Below, piece by piece: positions 33,538 to 41,817 of a stretch of DNA of 64,000 nt. The position numbers were made by a program, and so were the translations under genes. Source of the DNA: Hymenobacter aerilatus (lineage in GTDB: Bacteria > Bacteroidota > Bacteroidia > Cytophagales > Hymenobacteraceae); assembly GCF_022921095.1 (NCBI RefSeq), contig NZ_CP095053.1, forward strand, positions 2,336,501 through 2,400,500. Direction: 5' to 3'. Numbering within the stretch: the first letter of the stretch is position 1; every line of letters begins with the position of its first letter. A model generated the notes under the pieces. That model was not told the DNA's origin. It saw nothing but the letters and a program-made list of their open reading frames with translations, and did no database searches.

Positions 33538-34938
33538 ATGAAACGTTTGCTGTTCCCGCTACTGCTGCTGCCTACCCTCGCCTACCCTCAGAAACTGCGC
33601 CGCTTGGTTACGTACCAAGACTCGACTAAAACACGGGTACGCGAGGTATACTCGGCCATTGTAGCCGGCGACACCGTGATGGAAGGTCCTTACAAGCGCT
33701 TCTACCGCTCGGGCGCGCTGGAGGCCCAAACCAGCTACCGCGCCGGCAAGGCCGATAGCGCCTACGTAGAATTTTTCCCCGATGGCAAAAAGCGGGTGGA
33801 AGTAACGTTCCGGCAGGGTGAGCGGCAGGGGCCGTTCAAGACGTTTTATAACTCGGGCCAGGTAGCACAGGAAGGAACCTACGCCAACGACCAGCCCACC
33901 GGCACGTTGCGCTACTACCATCCGGATGGAAAAATTAAGATGGAAACAACCCTGAACAACGGGCAGCCAGCCGGCGCCGTGCGGGAGTTGTATCCGTCGG
34001 GCAAGGTGCGTTCGGAAATCACCTATGCCAACGGGCAGCCCAATGGGCCTTCCAAAACGTATTACGAGAACGGCCAGTTACAAAGCGAGTCGACGTACCG
34101 GGCCGGCTTGCTCACGGGCTCTTATAAAACGTATTATCCCAACGGCCAGATAGAAACCGAGGTACAGGCCGATGCCAAGGGCAAAGGCACGTACCGTAGT
34201 TACTACCCCTCGGGCAAGCTCCGCACAGAAGGTAGTTATGCTGCCGCCACCCTACAGCAACGAGCCGTAACCAACCCACTAGCCGACAACAGTACTAAAG
34301 CGCCCACCGCTAACCTGGGCGGCACCAGCAACCTCGATGGCCCCGCGAAATCATACTACGAAAGTGGGGCCGTGAAAAGCACCATGACCTACAAGAGCGG
34401 CACGCTGGTAGGTACGCAGAAGGATTTCTTCGAGTCTGGTAAAGTGGAGCAGCAAATCGAGTACAGTAACCAGGCCCGCGACCGAAAGTTGACCACCTAT
34501 TATAATACAGGTGCCCTTAAATCGGAGCAGCAGTTCAAGAACAACCAGCCGGCCGGCACGTGGCGCACGTTTTTCCCCGATGGCAAGCAAGTGCATTTCG
34601 TAGACCCCTACCAGAACGGTAAGCTGGTAGGCGAGCGGCTGGAGTATTTTGAAAACGGCACCGTGCAAAGCCGCGTGACCTACGAAAACGGCCGCCCCAC
34701 TGGCATGAAACAGGAATTTTATCCCTCGGCAAAGCTCAAGAGCGAAACTACGTACGCTAAAGGTCTGAAAGCCGGCCCCTACCGTCAGCTACGCGAGGAT
34801 GGTACTTTAGAGGCAGCTGGCGCATTCCGCAATGGGAAAGAAACCGGCGTCTGGACATACTATAAAGCCGATGGCAAAGCAGTGCAGGAAAAGAAAACCT
34901 TCCGCAACGGACAGGTGGTGGCACCTGGCACCAAGTAA
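33538..34938 (+). CDS. Exported protein made of about 16 MORN-like repeats (YwqK-like)
   Basis: 466 residues from ATG 33538, with a short signal peptide (MKRLLFPLLLLPTLAYP). Nearly the whole mature part is a tandem of units of about 23 residues, each with an aromatic pair plus Gly phrase (FYRSG, FFPDG, FYNSG, YYENG, YYPNG, YYESG and so on) followed by a strand. This is the MORN_2/YwqK antitoxin-like repeat common in Bacteroidota secreted or periplasmic proteins. A linker without repeats lies at about 230-260. Role unknown, possibly binding of cell-envelope or polymer ligands. The frame is open further upstream to 33481, but ATG 33538 fits the signal peptide. Confidence 0.85.
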   Translation: MKRLLFPLLLLPTLAYPQKLRRLVTYQDSTKTRVREVYSAIVAGDTVMEGPYKRFYRSGALEAQTSYRAGKADSAYVEFFPDGKKRVEVTFRQGERQGPFKTFYNSGQVAQEGTYANDQPTGTLRYYHPDGKIKMETTLNNGQPAGAVRELYPSGKVRSEITYANGQPNGPSKTYYENGQLQSESTYRAGLLTGSYKTYYPNGQIETEVQADAKGKGTYRSYYPSGKLRTEGSYAAATLQQRAVTNPLADNSTKAPTANLGGTSNLDGPAKSYYESGAVKSTMTYKSGTLVGTQKDFFESGKVEQQIEYSNQARDRKLTTYYNTGALKSEQQFKNNQPAGTWRTFFPDGKQVHFVDPYQNGKLVGERLEYFENGTVQSRVTYENGRPTGMKQEFYPSAKLKSETTYAKGLKAGPYRQLREDGTLEAAGAFRNGKETGVWTYYKADGKAVQEKKTFRNGQVVAPGTK

Positions 34939-34976
34939 GCAGCTTTCTGCTGTACAGAGTTACAGATAAGTAAAAC

Positions 34977-35033
34977 AGGAGCCAATAGGAGTAAGCTGAC
35001 CAATAACGTCGGCGCTCCTGTTGGCTCCTTTTT
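34977..35033 (+). terminator. Intrinsic terminator
   Basis: AGGAGCCAATAGGAG (34977-34991) pairs with CTCCTGTTGGCTCCT (35015-35029), one mismatch, then TTTTATTTT. It ends the MORN-repeat gene. Confidence 0.85.
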
Positions 35034-35190
35034 ATTTTCTATTAGCTCTACGCGAATTTTCTTATCCCAAAGTCAGTCAATTAAATACCTATTCACAGGC
35101 AACGGTTGTCTCTGTACGCGCGTCTACCATATCAAATGCCTACCTCTTCGACCTTTACATAGAAAAACGAAAATAAATTTACCTAGTACC

Positions 35191-35221
35191 TTGCGTTGCA
35201 TAGTACCTTATACTACCTTTG
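35191..35221 (+). promoter_or_regulatory. Promoter of the TonB-dependent receptor gene
   Basis: TTG at 35191-35193, 20 bases, then TACCTTTG at 35214-35221: a full match to the Bacteroidota consensus. The leader to ATG 35508 would be about 280 nt and includes a perfect hairpin AGCTGCTT/AAGCAGCT at about 35380-35397. I see no known riboswitch motif in it. Confidence 0.6.
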
Positions 35222-35507
35222 AATCACTAACCTGACATACCCGCTGTGGCGCCCGGCTCTATCCTGGCGTCGCCCGCCGCAGCTACCGGACACCGCCCCG
35301 CCAACCGGGCTGGGCTGCTGATTGCGCTTTACTAAAATTATATTTTTCTAAGTCGTCATCTATGCGTTTCGGTTCATGGAGCTGCTTGTAAGCAGCTTCC
35401 TTCCCACGTGTGCTTACTCTGGTGGCAGTGCCCCTCCCCCCTCGACGGAACCGCGGCCGTTGGGCTGGCCTCGCATTGCCGGATTTTTCATCCAACTCAC
35501 CACTCCG

Positions 35508-37955
35508 ATGAACTCCTTCCTGACTTTTCGCCGGGCACTGCGGTGCCTGGGGCTCCTCGTTATGCTCTTTCCGCTAACCGCCTGGGCCCAAACCGCTGGT
35601 ACGATAACTGGTACGCTACTCGATGCCGCCAACAACCAGCCCCTACCTTTCACGACAGTAGTGCTCCTACAAGCGCGGGACAGCAGCCAGGTGGCAACGG
35701 GCACGCAAACCGCTGAAAATGGCACCTTTACTTTAGAGCCCGTGCAGCCTGGCTCCTACTTGTTGCGCACCTCGGCAGTAGGCTACGGCACACTGCGCCG
35801 GGTAGTTACCATCACGGCAGCCGCGCCTACCATGCGTTTGGGCACGCTGCGGCTGGCCTCTACCACCACCAAGCTAGGCGAAGTGACCGTAACGGGCGAG
35901 CGGGCTGCTGTAGTGGATAACCTGGATAAGAAGGTGATTAACGTAGATAAGGACCTGAATAGCGCTGGCGGTACGGCCGTGGATGTGCTGCAAAACGTGC
36001 CCTCAGTGGCCGTGGACCAGAACGGGCAGGCTACCCTGCGCGGCGCCGATGTGGCCATCTACCTCGATGGCAAACCTGCCCCTGCCAGCTTCCGGCTCGA
36101 GCAGCTGCCTGCCAGCCGCATCGAAAACGTGGAGGTCATCACCAACCCCTCGGCGCGCTACCCCGCGGCCGGTGCGGGTGGAGTCATCAACATCACGCTC
36201 AAAAAACAGCAGAAAGACGGCTGGAATGGCCAAGCAGCCGGTATTTTGGGCACTCGGGATAAGTACAACCTGTCATTGAGCGCTAACCGTAAGCTGGGCA
36301 AGCTCAACTTCTTCGGCAGCTACGACGCCAACGACAACCGCTACCGCGGCGAGTCGGACTTGCGCCAAGCGGCTACGGTAGAAGGCCTGACCACGCGCAC
36401 CGACCAAGATGGCCGCAGCCTACGGCACCAGCAGTACCACGGCGGCCGCTTCGGGGTAGACTACGACCTGACGAAAGACCAAAAAATCACGGTCTCGGCT
36501 GATTTGAGCCAGAGCCGGGGCAACTCGCAAGAGAACTTGAATACCCTACTCACTCGCGGCACTGATACCCCGCTGGCCCTGCGCAACCTGGGCTACTCCA
36601 ACGAGAAGCAGCACGAATCGGTGTACTCGGCAGACTACCGCCGTACCTGGGCCGAGCACAAAGGGCGTGAGCTGACGGCCAACGTGGCCTTCGTAGACGT
36701 GGGTGTGGATGTACAGGTAGGGCAGCGCGTGCTGGATGGCCCTGCTTCCTACCCTCGCCAGGAGCGTCGCCAGCTGTACGGGGTAGGCATCAACGTTCTG
36801 CAAGCCCAAGCTGACTACGTGCACCCGCTGGGCGAGAAAGGCCGCCTGGATGTGGGCCTGCGCAACGAGTCATGGTGGTCGGATGGCACGACGGACTATC
36901 TCTTGCAAGCCGGTGAAAACGAAGCCTTCGTGCGCCTCGACAACCAGTCGTTTGCCTACCGCTACCAGCAGCACGTGCGGGCCGGCTATGCCACTGCCCA
37001 GCAGGAGTTTGGCAAGTGGAGCCTACAAGGCGGACTGCGGGCCGAGCACACTACCCTCGACGGCCGCGTGTTGCCCAACACAGGCCAGTTCACCCAGCGC
37101 TACCTCAACCTGTTCCCTACAGCCATTCTGGTGCGCACCCTGCCCGGCGACCAGCGCCTGCAACTCAGCTACTCGCGCCGCGTCAATCGCCCCAACTTCA
37201 TGCAGGTACTTGCCCTACCCATCTACAACGACCAGCGCAACTACCGCATCGGCAACCCTGTGCTACGGCCCGAGTTCATCAACGCGGTGGAACTAGGCCA
37301 CCAAGCCACTTGGAAACAAACTTCGCTGACAACCACGCTGTTCTGGCGCCAGACTGTTGATGCCATCCAAGCCATCCGCGCCATCGACACGGCGGCTACC
37401 CGCCTCAGCGGCCAGCCCGACTTCATCACCCGCACCAGCTACCAGAACTTCGGCCAAACCAACAACTACGGCCTGGAAATGTCGCTGAATCAGCCCCTTG
37501 CGAAGTGGTGGAAAATCACGGCCAGCGGTTCGGTATACCGCAACGAGGTGACCAGCTTCCTGGGCGACGGCCGCAACCGCAGCACCGTAACGGGCACGGC
37601 CCGCCTGATGAACAACTTCACGCCCACCAAGCAGCTCGATGTGCAGCTTACTGGCAATTACCGCGCGCCCCAACTCACGGCTCAAGGTCGCCTGGCCGCC
37701 TTCTACGGTATTGATGTGGCCCTGCGCCAGCGCCTGTTTGAAGACCGCGCCGCCCTCACGCTGCGGGTGAGCGACATCTTCAACACCCGTCGCAACTACA
37801 CGCAGCTATATTCCGAAGGTCTGGAGTCGAACTTCCGCACTAAGTACGAAACCCGCGTGGCCTACCTCGGCTTCACTTGGTTCTTCGGCAACAGCAAGCC
37901 CTCCAAGAAGATCGACCAAGGGCCACAAGGTGGTGGTGGCGGTTTCGGTGGCTAA
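35508..37955 (+). CDS. TonB-dependent outer-membrane receptor
   Basis: 815 residues from ATG 35508 (MNSFLTFRRALRCLGLLVML); the frame is open upstream but only this start gives a signal peptide, cleaved after AWAQ. A carboxypeptidase-regulatory-like domain lies at about 30-115 (GTITGTLLDAANNQPLPFTT). The plug at about 125-230 has VDVLQNVPSVAVDQNGQATL, RGADVAIYLDG and ARYPAAGAGGVINI. The rest is the beta-barrel ending in YLGFTWFFG and a Gly-rich tail. It belongs to the outer membrane beta-barrel family 3 group. No SusD partner or transport operon is adjacent, so the substrate is unknown. Confidence 0.93.
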   Translation: MNSFLTFRRALRCLGLLVMLFPLTAWAQTAGTITGTLLDAANNQPLPFTTVVLLQARDSSQVATGTQTAENGTFTLEPVQPGSYLLRTSAVGYGTLRRVVTITAAAPTMRLGTLRLASTTTKLGEVTVTGERAAVVDNLDKKVINVDKDLNSAGGTAVDVLQNVPSVAVDQNGQATLRGADVAIYLDGKPAPASFRLEQLPASRIENVEVITNPSARYPAAGAGGVINITLKKQQKDGWNGQAAGILGTRDKYNLSLSANRKLGKLNFFGSYDANDNRYRGESDLRQAATVEGLTTRTDQDGRSLRHQQYHGGRFGVDYDLTKDQKITVSADLSQSRGNSQENLNTLLTRGTDTPLALRNLGYSNEKQHESVYSADYRRTWAEHKGRELTANVAFVDVGVDVQVGQRVLDGPASYPRQERRQLYGVGINVLQAQADYVHPLGEKGRLDVGLRNESWWSDGTTDYLLQAGENEAFVRLDNQSFAYRYQQHVRAGYATAQQEFGKWSLQGGLRAEHTTLDGRVLPNTGQFTQRYLNLFPTAILVRTLPGDQRLQLSYSRRVNRPNFMQVLALPIYNDQRNYRIGNPVLRPEFINAVELGHQATWKQTSLTTTLFWRQTVDAIQAIRAIDTAATRLSGQPDFITRTSYQNFGQTNNYGLEMSLNQPLAKWWKITASGSVYRNEVTSFLGDGRNRSTVTGTARLMNNFTPTKQLDVQLTGNYRAPQLTAQGRLAAFYGIDVALRQRLFEDRAALTLRVSDIFNTRRNYTQLYSEGLESNFRTKYETRVAYLGFTWFFGNSKPSKKIDQGPQGGGGGFGG

Positions 37956-37965
37956 TTGTTGATGT

Positions 37966-38109
37966 GCTGATGGGTTGAGGGGGTAGGGGTATTCTGAGCG
38001 CAACGAAGGGTCTTATGCCTGTTGAACGACAGGCGTACCAACGACTCGTTCAACAGGCATAAGACCCTTCGTTGCGCTCAGAATACCCCTACCCCCTCAA
38101 CCCATCAGC
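37966..38109. repeat. Perfect 64-bp palindrome with 16-base loop
   Basis: The left arm 37966-38029 is exactly repeated in inverse orientation at 38046-38109. The arm contains TATTCTGAGCGCAACGAAGG and GTCTTATGCCTGTTGAACGA. The loop CAGGCGTACCAACGAC with the next bases TCGTT matches loops of other palindromes in this window. Perfect pairing over 64 bp means recent origin or active correction. Confidence 0.97.
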
Positions 38110-38697
38110 AATTTGTGGTATCCGACGGTCTGCGTATCGATGTGGCAGTACCCACACAGGCCTCGACTGGCGGCGTTGCTCACCACGCCGGACCAGCCGC
38201 TTTACCATTTGTAGCGTTTGGTCGGGGCAATGCAGCCCTTTACTGCCGCTCCCTTGGCGAATAGTTGGGCGTCGACACTGCCTCACGGGCAGCCTCACCC
38301 TCGCCTACCCTGCCGCGCGCGGGTTGGTGGGTAGGGCTGTCCTATACTGCCCAGGCCCACTTCTTTCGAGCGCGCCGCCACTAGCATCGCCTACCCACCT
38401 ACAACCACTAAGCAACCTGAGTATTGCGCCTTGCTGGCTCGTGAGCAACACCCAAAACACTATTGCTCGATTATGTATTTTTCCAAGTACAATCAGTATG
38501 AATTACGAAAGGTCTTTGAAATATTTGAACAATAGCGATTTACTTTTTATGGCCACTTATCGGATTATTTTAATGAAAACTGATAATTTTCGACAAAAAG
38601 CTGTTTTCGTGTGCACTTTCTATGAATTCGGCCGTTTAAGTATCATTATTCTAACTGCGCTTGCATTTGGGGCAGTTATGAGTCGATTCACGTTACG
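38110..38697. other. Gap without supported gene
   Basis: No reading frame here has a recognisable product or good start. The second half (38450-38640) is AT-rich and probably carries the promoter of the STAS gene. I see no repeat or hairpin of note after the palindrome. Confidence 0.5.
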
Positions 38698-39063
38698 ATG
38701 CTACATATTCACCGCGACCCACTGCCTGACCGTTTCCTGCTGATTCCGGCCTCCGATTCATCGGAGTCGGCGGAGTTGGACTTATCACGGTCGCTGCATC
38801 GGGCCTCGCGTAGCGACAAACCGTCTATCTGGCTCGACTGTAGCCTGATTACGGACCAGTTGTCGGAGGATGCGGTTGATATTTTATTGGCTTACGCTTT
38901 TATGCTACGGCAGCAAGGACGGCAGTTGGTACTCTGCCATGCTAATGAAGCCATTCAGGCCGAGTTTGCCCGCCACGATGAGGCTTCCCAGCCTAGTATC
39001 GTCTCCACCCTCCTCGATCAGCCCGATACCGAATCTGGTCAGGTACAACACATCAGCTTATAA
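38698..39063 (+). CDS. STAS-like (anti-sigma-factor antagonist fold) protein
   Basis: 121 residues. The pattern SIWLDCSLITDQLSEDAVDI followed by LLAYAFMLRQQGRQLVLCH and ANEAIQAEF has the strand-helix-strand order of a STAS domain, with a small residue (Cys/Ser) where the phosphorylatable Ser sits in SpoIIAA. Such short proteins are frequent in Hymenobacter-like genomes. No anti-sigma kinase is adjacent, so the partner is unknown. The assignment is by motif pattern. Confidence 0.6.
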   Translation: MLHIHRDPLPDRFLLIPASDSSESAELDLSRSLHRASRSDKPSIWLDCSLITDQLSEDAVDILLAYAFMLRQQGRQLVLCHANEAIQAEFARHDEASQPSIVSTLLDQPDTESGQVQHISL

Positions 39064-39212
39064 AGCTGGCATCAGTCTGCCAACTGGGTTTGCGTACCTT
39101 CGCAGTTCATTCACTTTAATGAAGTAGAAGGTAGAAGGAACGGTGGAAGGAATCAACTGGTCAGTGGCCGGCTATTCAATTCCTACCTTTTGCTTCTTGA
39201 TTTTCAAATCAA

Positions 39213-40622
39213 ATGAAACCCAGCATACCGCAAGGTACCCGTGACTTTGGACCGGCCGTAGTAGCCCGCCGCAACTATATCTTCGGCATCATTCGCCGCA
39301 CGTTCGAGAAGTTTGGCTATGCCCCGCTCGAAACCCCTACCCTCGAAAATCTGTCGGTGCTGACGGGCAAGTACGGCGAGGAAGGTGACCAGCTGCTGTT
39401 TAAGGTGCTCAACTCGGGCAACTTCCTGAAAAAGCAGAAAGGCGATGTCGTAAAAGAAGAAGTCACGCCCGACGACCTGCTGGCCGGCCCTCGCCAGGTG
39501 CTGCCTAAGATTGCCGAGAAAGGCCTGCGCTACGACCTGACGGTGCCCTTTGCGCGCTACGTAGTAATGAACCGTGGCACGCTTACATTCCCCTTCAAGC
39601 GCTACCAGATCCAGCCCGTGTGGCGCGCCGACCGCCCCCAGCGCGGCCGCTACCGTGAGTTCTACCAGTGCGACGCCGATGTGGTGGGCACCGACTCGCT
39701 GCTCTGCGAGGCCGAGATTGTGCTGATGATGTGCGAGGTACTGAACGGGCTGGGCCTGACGGAATTTACTATCAAGATCAATCACCGCCGCGTACTGAGC
39801 GCCATCTACCATGCGCTGGGCGGCGAGGGCACCGAAACGGCCCTGTTCACGGCCATCGACAAGCTCGACAAAATTGGGCAGGACGGCGTGGAGAAGGAGC
39901 TGCGCGACAAGGGTTTTGGCGACGACGCGCTGGGCCGGCTGTTTGCTCTGTTGGGCGTGGAGGGCACGTTTGGCGAAAAGCTGGAGCGCCTGCAAGCGGC
40001 CTTCGTGACGGCTGGCGTAACGCCCGAAAATGAAGACGGTTACAAAGGCTTGCAAGACTTAGCGCGGGTGCAGGAGCTGCTGCAAGGCTTCGGTTTCGCA
40101 CAGTTCGACCATCTTGATTTCGACGTGACTCTGGCCCGCGGCCTGAGCTACTACACGGGCTGCATCTTCGAAATCAAGATCAACAACGTGAACATGGGCA
40201 GCGTGTCGGGCGGCGGCCGCTACGACAACCTAACCGGGGCCTTTGGCCTGCCGGGCGTGTCGGGGGTAGGCTTTTCCTTCGGCGTCGACCGGCTCTACGA
40301 CTGCCTGGAGGAACTGCAACTATTCCCTACCGACGCGACGACTACTACGCGCTGCCTGCTTGTAAATTTCGATGCCGAGAGCGAAACCGCCGTGCTACCC
40401 GTGCTGCGCCAGCTGCGCGAAGCCGGCATTGCTAGCGAGCTGTATCCGGAGGCCGGTAAACTGAAAAAGCAGTTTCAGTATGCCGACCAGAAAGGCATTC
40501 CTTACGTGCTGCTGCAAGGCTCGGAAGAGCGGGCGGCCGGAGTAGTGAAGCTGAAAACCATGCAGACCGGCGAGGAGCGGACGTTGCCGCTGAGCGAAGT
40601 TGTGGCGGAGCTAAGCAACTAA
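39213..40622 (+). CDS. hisS: Histidyl-tRNA synthetase
   Basis: 469 residues of class II aminoacyl-tRNA synthetase. It attaches histidine to tRNA-His. Motif 1 region GTRDFGPAVVARRNYIFG, motif 2 with FKRYQIQPVWRADRPQRGRY and EFYQCDADVVG, and the histidine motifs ARGLSYYTGCIFEIK, GGGRYDNL and FSFGVDRLYD (motif 3) are all present. The C-terminal anticodon-binding domain starts near 370. Length is on the long side for the family but normal for Bacteroidota. Followed 6 bases later by an ammonia-lyase-like gene. Confidence 0.97.
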   Translation: MKPSIPQGTRDFGPAVVARRNYIFGIIRRTFEKFGYAPLETPTLENLSVLTGKYGEEGDQLLFKVLNSGNFLKKQKGDVVKEEVTPDDLLAGPRQVLPKIAEKGLRYDLTVPFARYVVMNRGTLTFPFKRYQIQPVWRADRPQRGRYREFYQCDADVVGTDSLLCEAEIVLMMCEVLNGLGLTEFTIKINHRRVLSAIYHALGGEGTETALFTAIDKLDKIGQDGVEKELRDKGFGDDALGRLFALLGVEGTFGEKLERLQAAFVTAGVTPENEDGYKGLQDLARVQELLQGFGFAQFDHLDFDVTLARGLSYYTGCIFEIKINNVNMGSVSGGGRYDNLTGAFGLPGVSGVGFSFGVDRLYDCLEELQLFPTDATTTTRCLLVNFDAESETAVLPVLRQLREAGIASELYPEAGKLKKQFQYADQKGIPYVLLQGSEERAAGVVKLKTMQTGEERTLPLSEVVAELSN

Positions 40623-40628
40623 GCGTAT

Positions 40629-41756
40629 ATGGCCGCTGATTTTCTTCTTTCTCCTACTACCCCCCTCACGCTGCCTACCCTGCGCACACTGCTGGCTGGC
40701 AATGCCCGCGTGGTGACGGCAGATACTAACGCCCCGGCCGCCACAACTACTCCTGTAGCCTCAGTAGCACCACTCCTGGCGGCCGCCTGCGGAGTAGGCG
40801 CCGAAGTACCGCGCGAGCTGGTGCGCCTTATGCTGGTGCTGCAAGCCGGGCAGCAGCAGCGTTGTGGAGCTTCAGCCGCCACCGTGCGCCGCCTGCTCGA
40901 CTTCTACAACCGCGAGGTGCTACCTGTAGTCTACCAGCAGGGTGGCAACCAAGTAGGGCTGGCCCACCTGAGCCTGCCGCTGTTTGGCCTAGGCGAGGTG
41001 AACTACCAGGGCTACCGTCTGCAAACCCGCGACGTGCTGGAGCTATTCGGCTGGGCGCCTTTACAACTGGCCGATGCAGATGCATCGGCGCTTCTAGTCG
41101 GGTCGGGCTTCACGCTAGCCTACGCAGTGCAGGCCTGGCTACGGGCCGAGCATTTGGTGTGGGTGGCAGACAACCTCGGCTCCTTATCGCAGGGCAATGC
41201 AGACCCTGCACTTCCTTCCTCACACGCAGCTTGCCACGCAGCCCTGGTGTATGTACAGCAGCTGTTGGAAGAGGCGCTTACCGTGGCTCCTACCCCAGCT
41301 AATCAACAGCTTGCTACAAAGGAATCCTTAGCCCCACCAACCGACGCTTGGCTAGCCCTAGGCACGCTGCTACTTGCAGTGGCAGAGCTGGGTAGCCGCT
41401 CCGCATGGCGCACAGAACTTCTGCTGCGTAACGCGGCGCCTACCTTAACGGGCCTGCGCCACCCGGTTGGTAGTCTCGTGTACCAGAACACGCAACTAAG
41501 TGGCGGGGCGTCGGCAGGTACTGCCGCTGAAATAGCCATCAATACGCATCAGCTGCTCGACAATGCAGAGCAGCTGCTTGGCATTGAGCTACTTGTAATT
41601 TTGCAGCAGCCTACGCAATTGCCTGCCACAGCGCCGTTTTTAGCGGACGCACGCGAACAGCTACCAGTTCTTGCCGAGCACCAACTGCTATATCCGGCGG
41701 TGCACGCAGCCGCGCAATTTGTACATCGCTATATTCGACCTGAGCAGGCTATGTAA
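40629..41756 (+). CDS. Degenerate histidine/aromatic ammonia-lyase homologue, MIO motif deleted
   Basis: 375 residues that follow the fold of histidine and phenylalanine ammonia-lyases: LTLPTLRTLLAGNARV at the start, ACGVGAEVPRELVRLMLVLQ, then VLPVVYQQGGNQVGLAHLSL and GLGEVNYQGYRL. The known enzymes have GSVGASGDLAPLAH at that point; the Ala-Ser-Gly that forms the MIO cofactor is absent because about seven residues are deleted. Later blocks align as LLLAVAELGSRSAWRT and LLDNAEQLLGIELL. Family length is about 510. It should be catalytically dead and may only bind histidine or a related ligand. It is tightly coupled to hisS (6 bases), so a link to histidine supply is possible. Confidence 0.75.
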   Translation: MAADFLLSPTTPLTLPTLRTLLAGNARVVTADTNAPAATTTPVASVAPLLAAACGVGAEVPRELVRLMLVLQAGQQQRCGASAATVRRLLDFYNREVLPVVYQQGGNQVGLAHLSLPLFGLGEVNYQGYRLQTRDVLELFGWAPLQLADADASALLVGSGFTLAYAVQAWLRAEHLVWVADNLGSLSQGNADPALPSSHAACHAALVYVQQLLEEALTVAPTPANQQLATKESLAPPTDAWLALGTLLLAVAELGSRSAWRTELLLRNAAPTLTGLRHPVGSLVYQNTQLSGGASAGTAAEIAINTHQLLDNAEQLLGIELLVILQQPTQLPATAPFLADAREQLPVLAEHQLLYPAVHAAAQFVHRYIRPEQAM

Positions 41757-41817
41757 GTTGTACCCCTCTCCGAACTGTTCCAGACACGTAACCAGTCCCC
41801 GCCGCCGTTAGCATCCC

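Noticed and set aside
35222..35507. Cobalamin riboswitch in the TonB-receptor leader
   Set aside because: I could not find the B12-box or the conserved GCCACTG core in a consistent arrangement.
38110..38697. Open frames of 70-220 codons downstream of the 64-bp palindrome
   Set aside because: They run through the palindrome arm and AT-rich spacer and have no family-like sequence.
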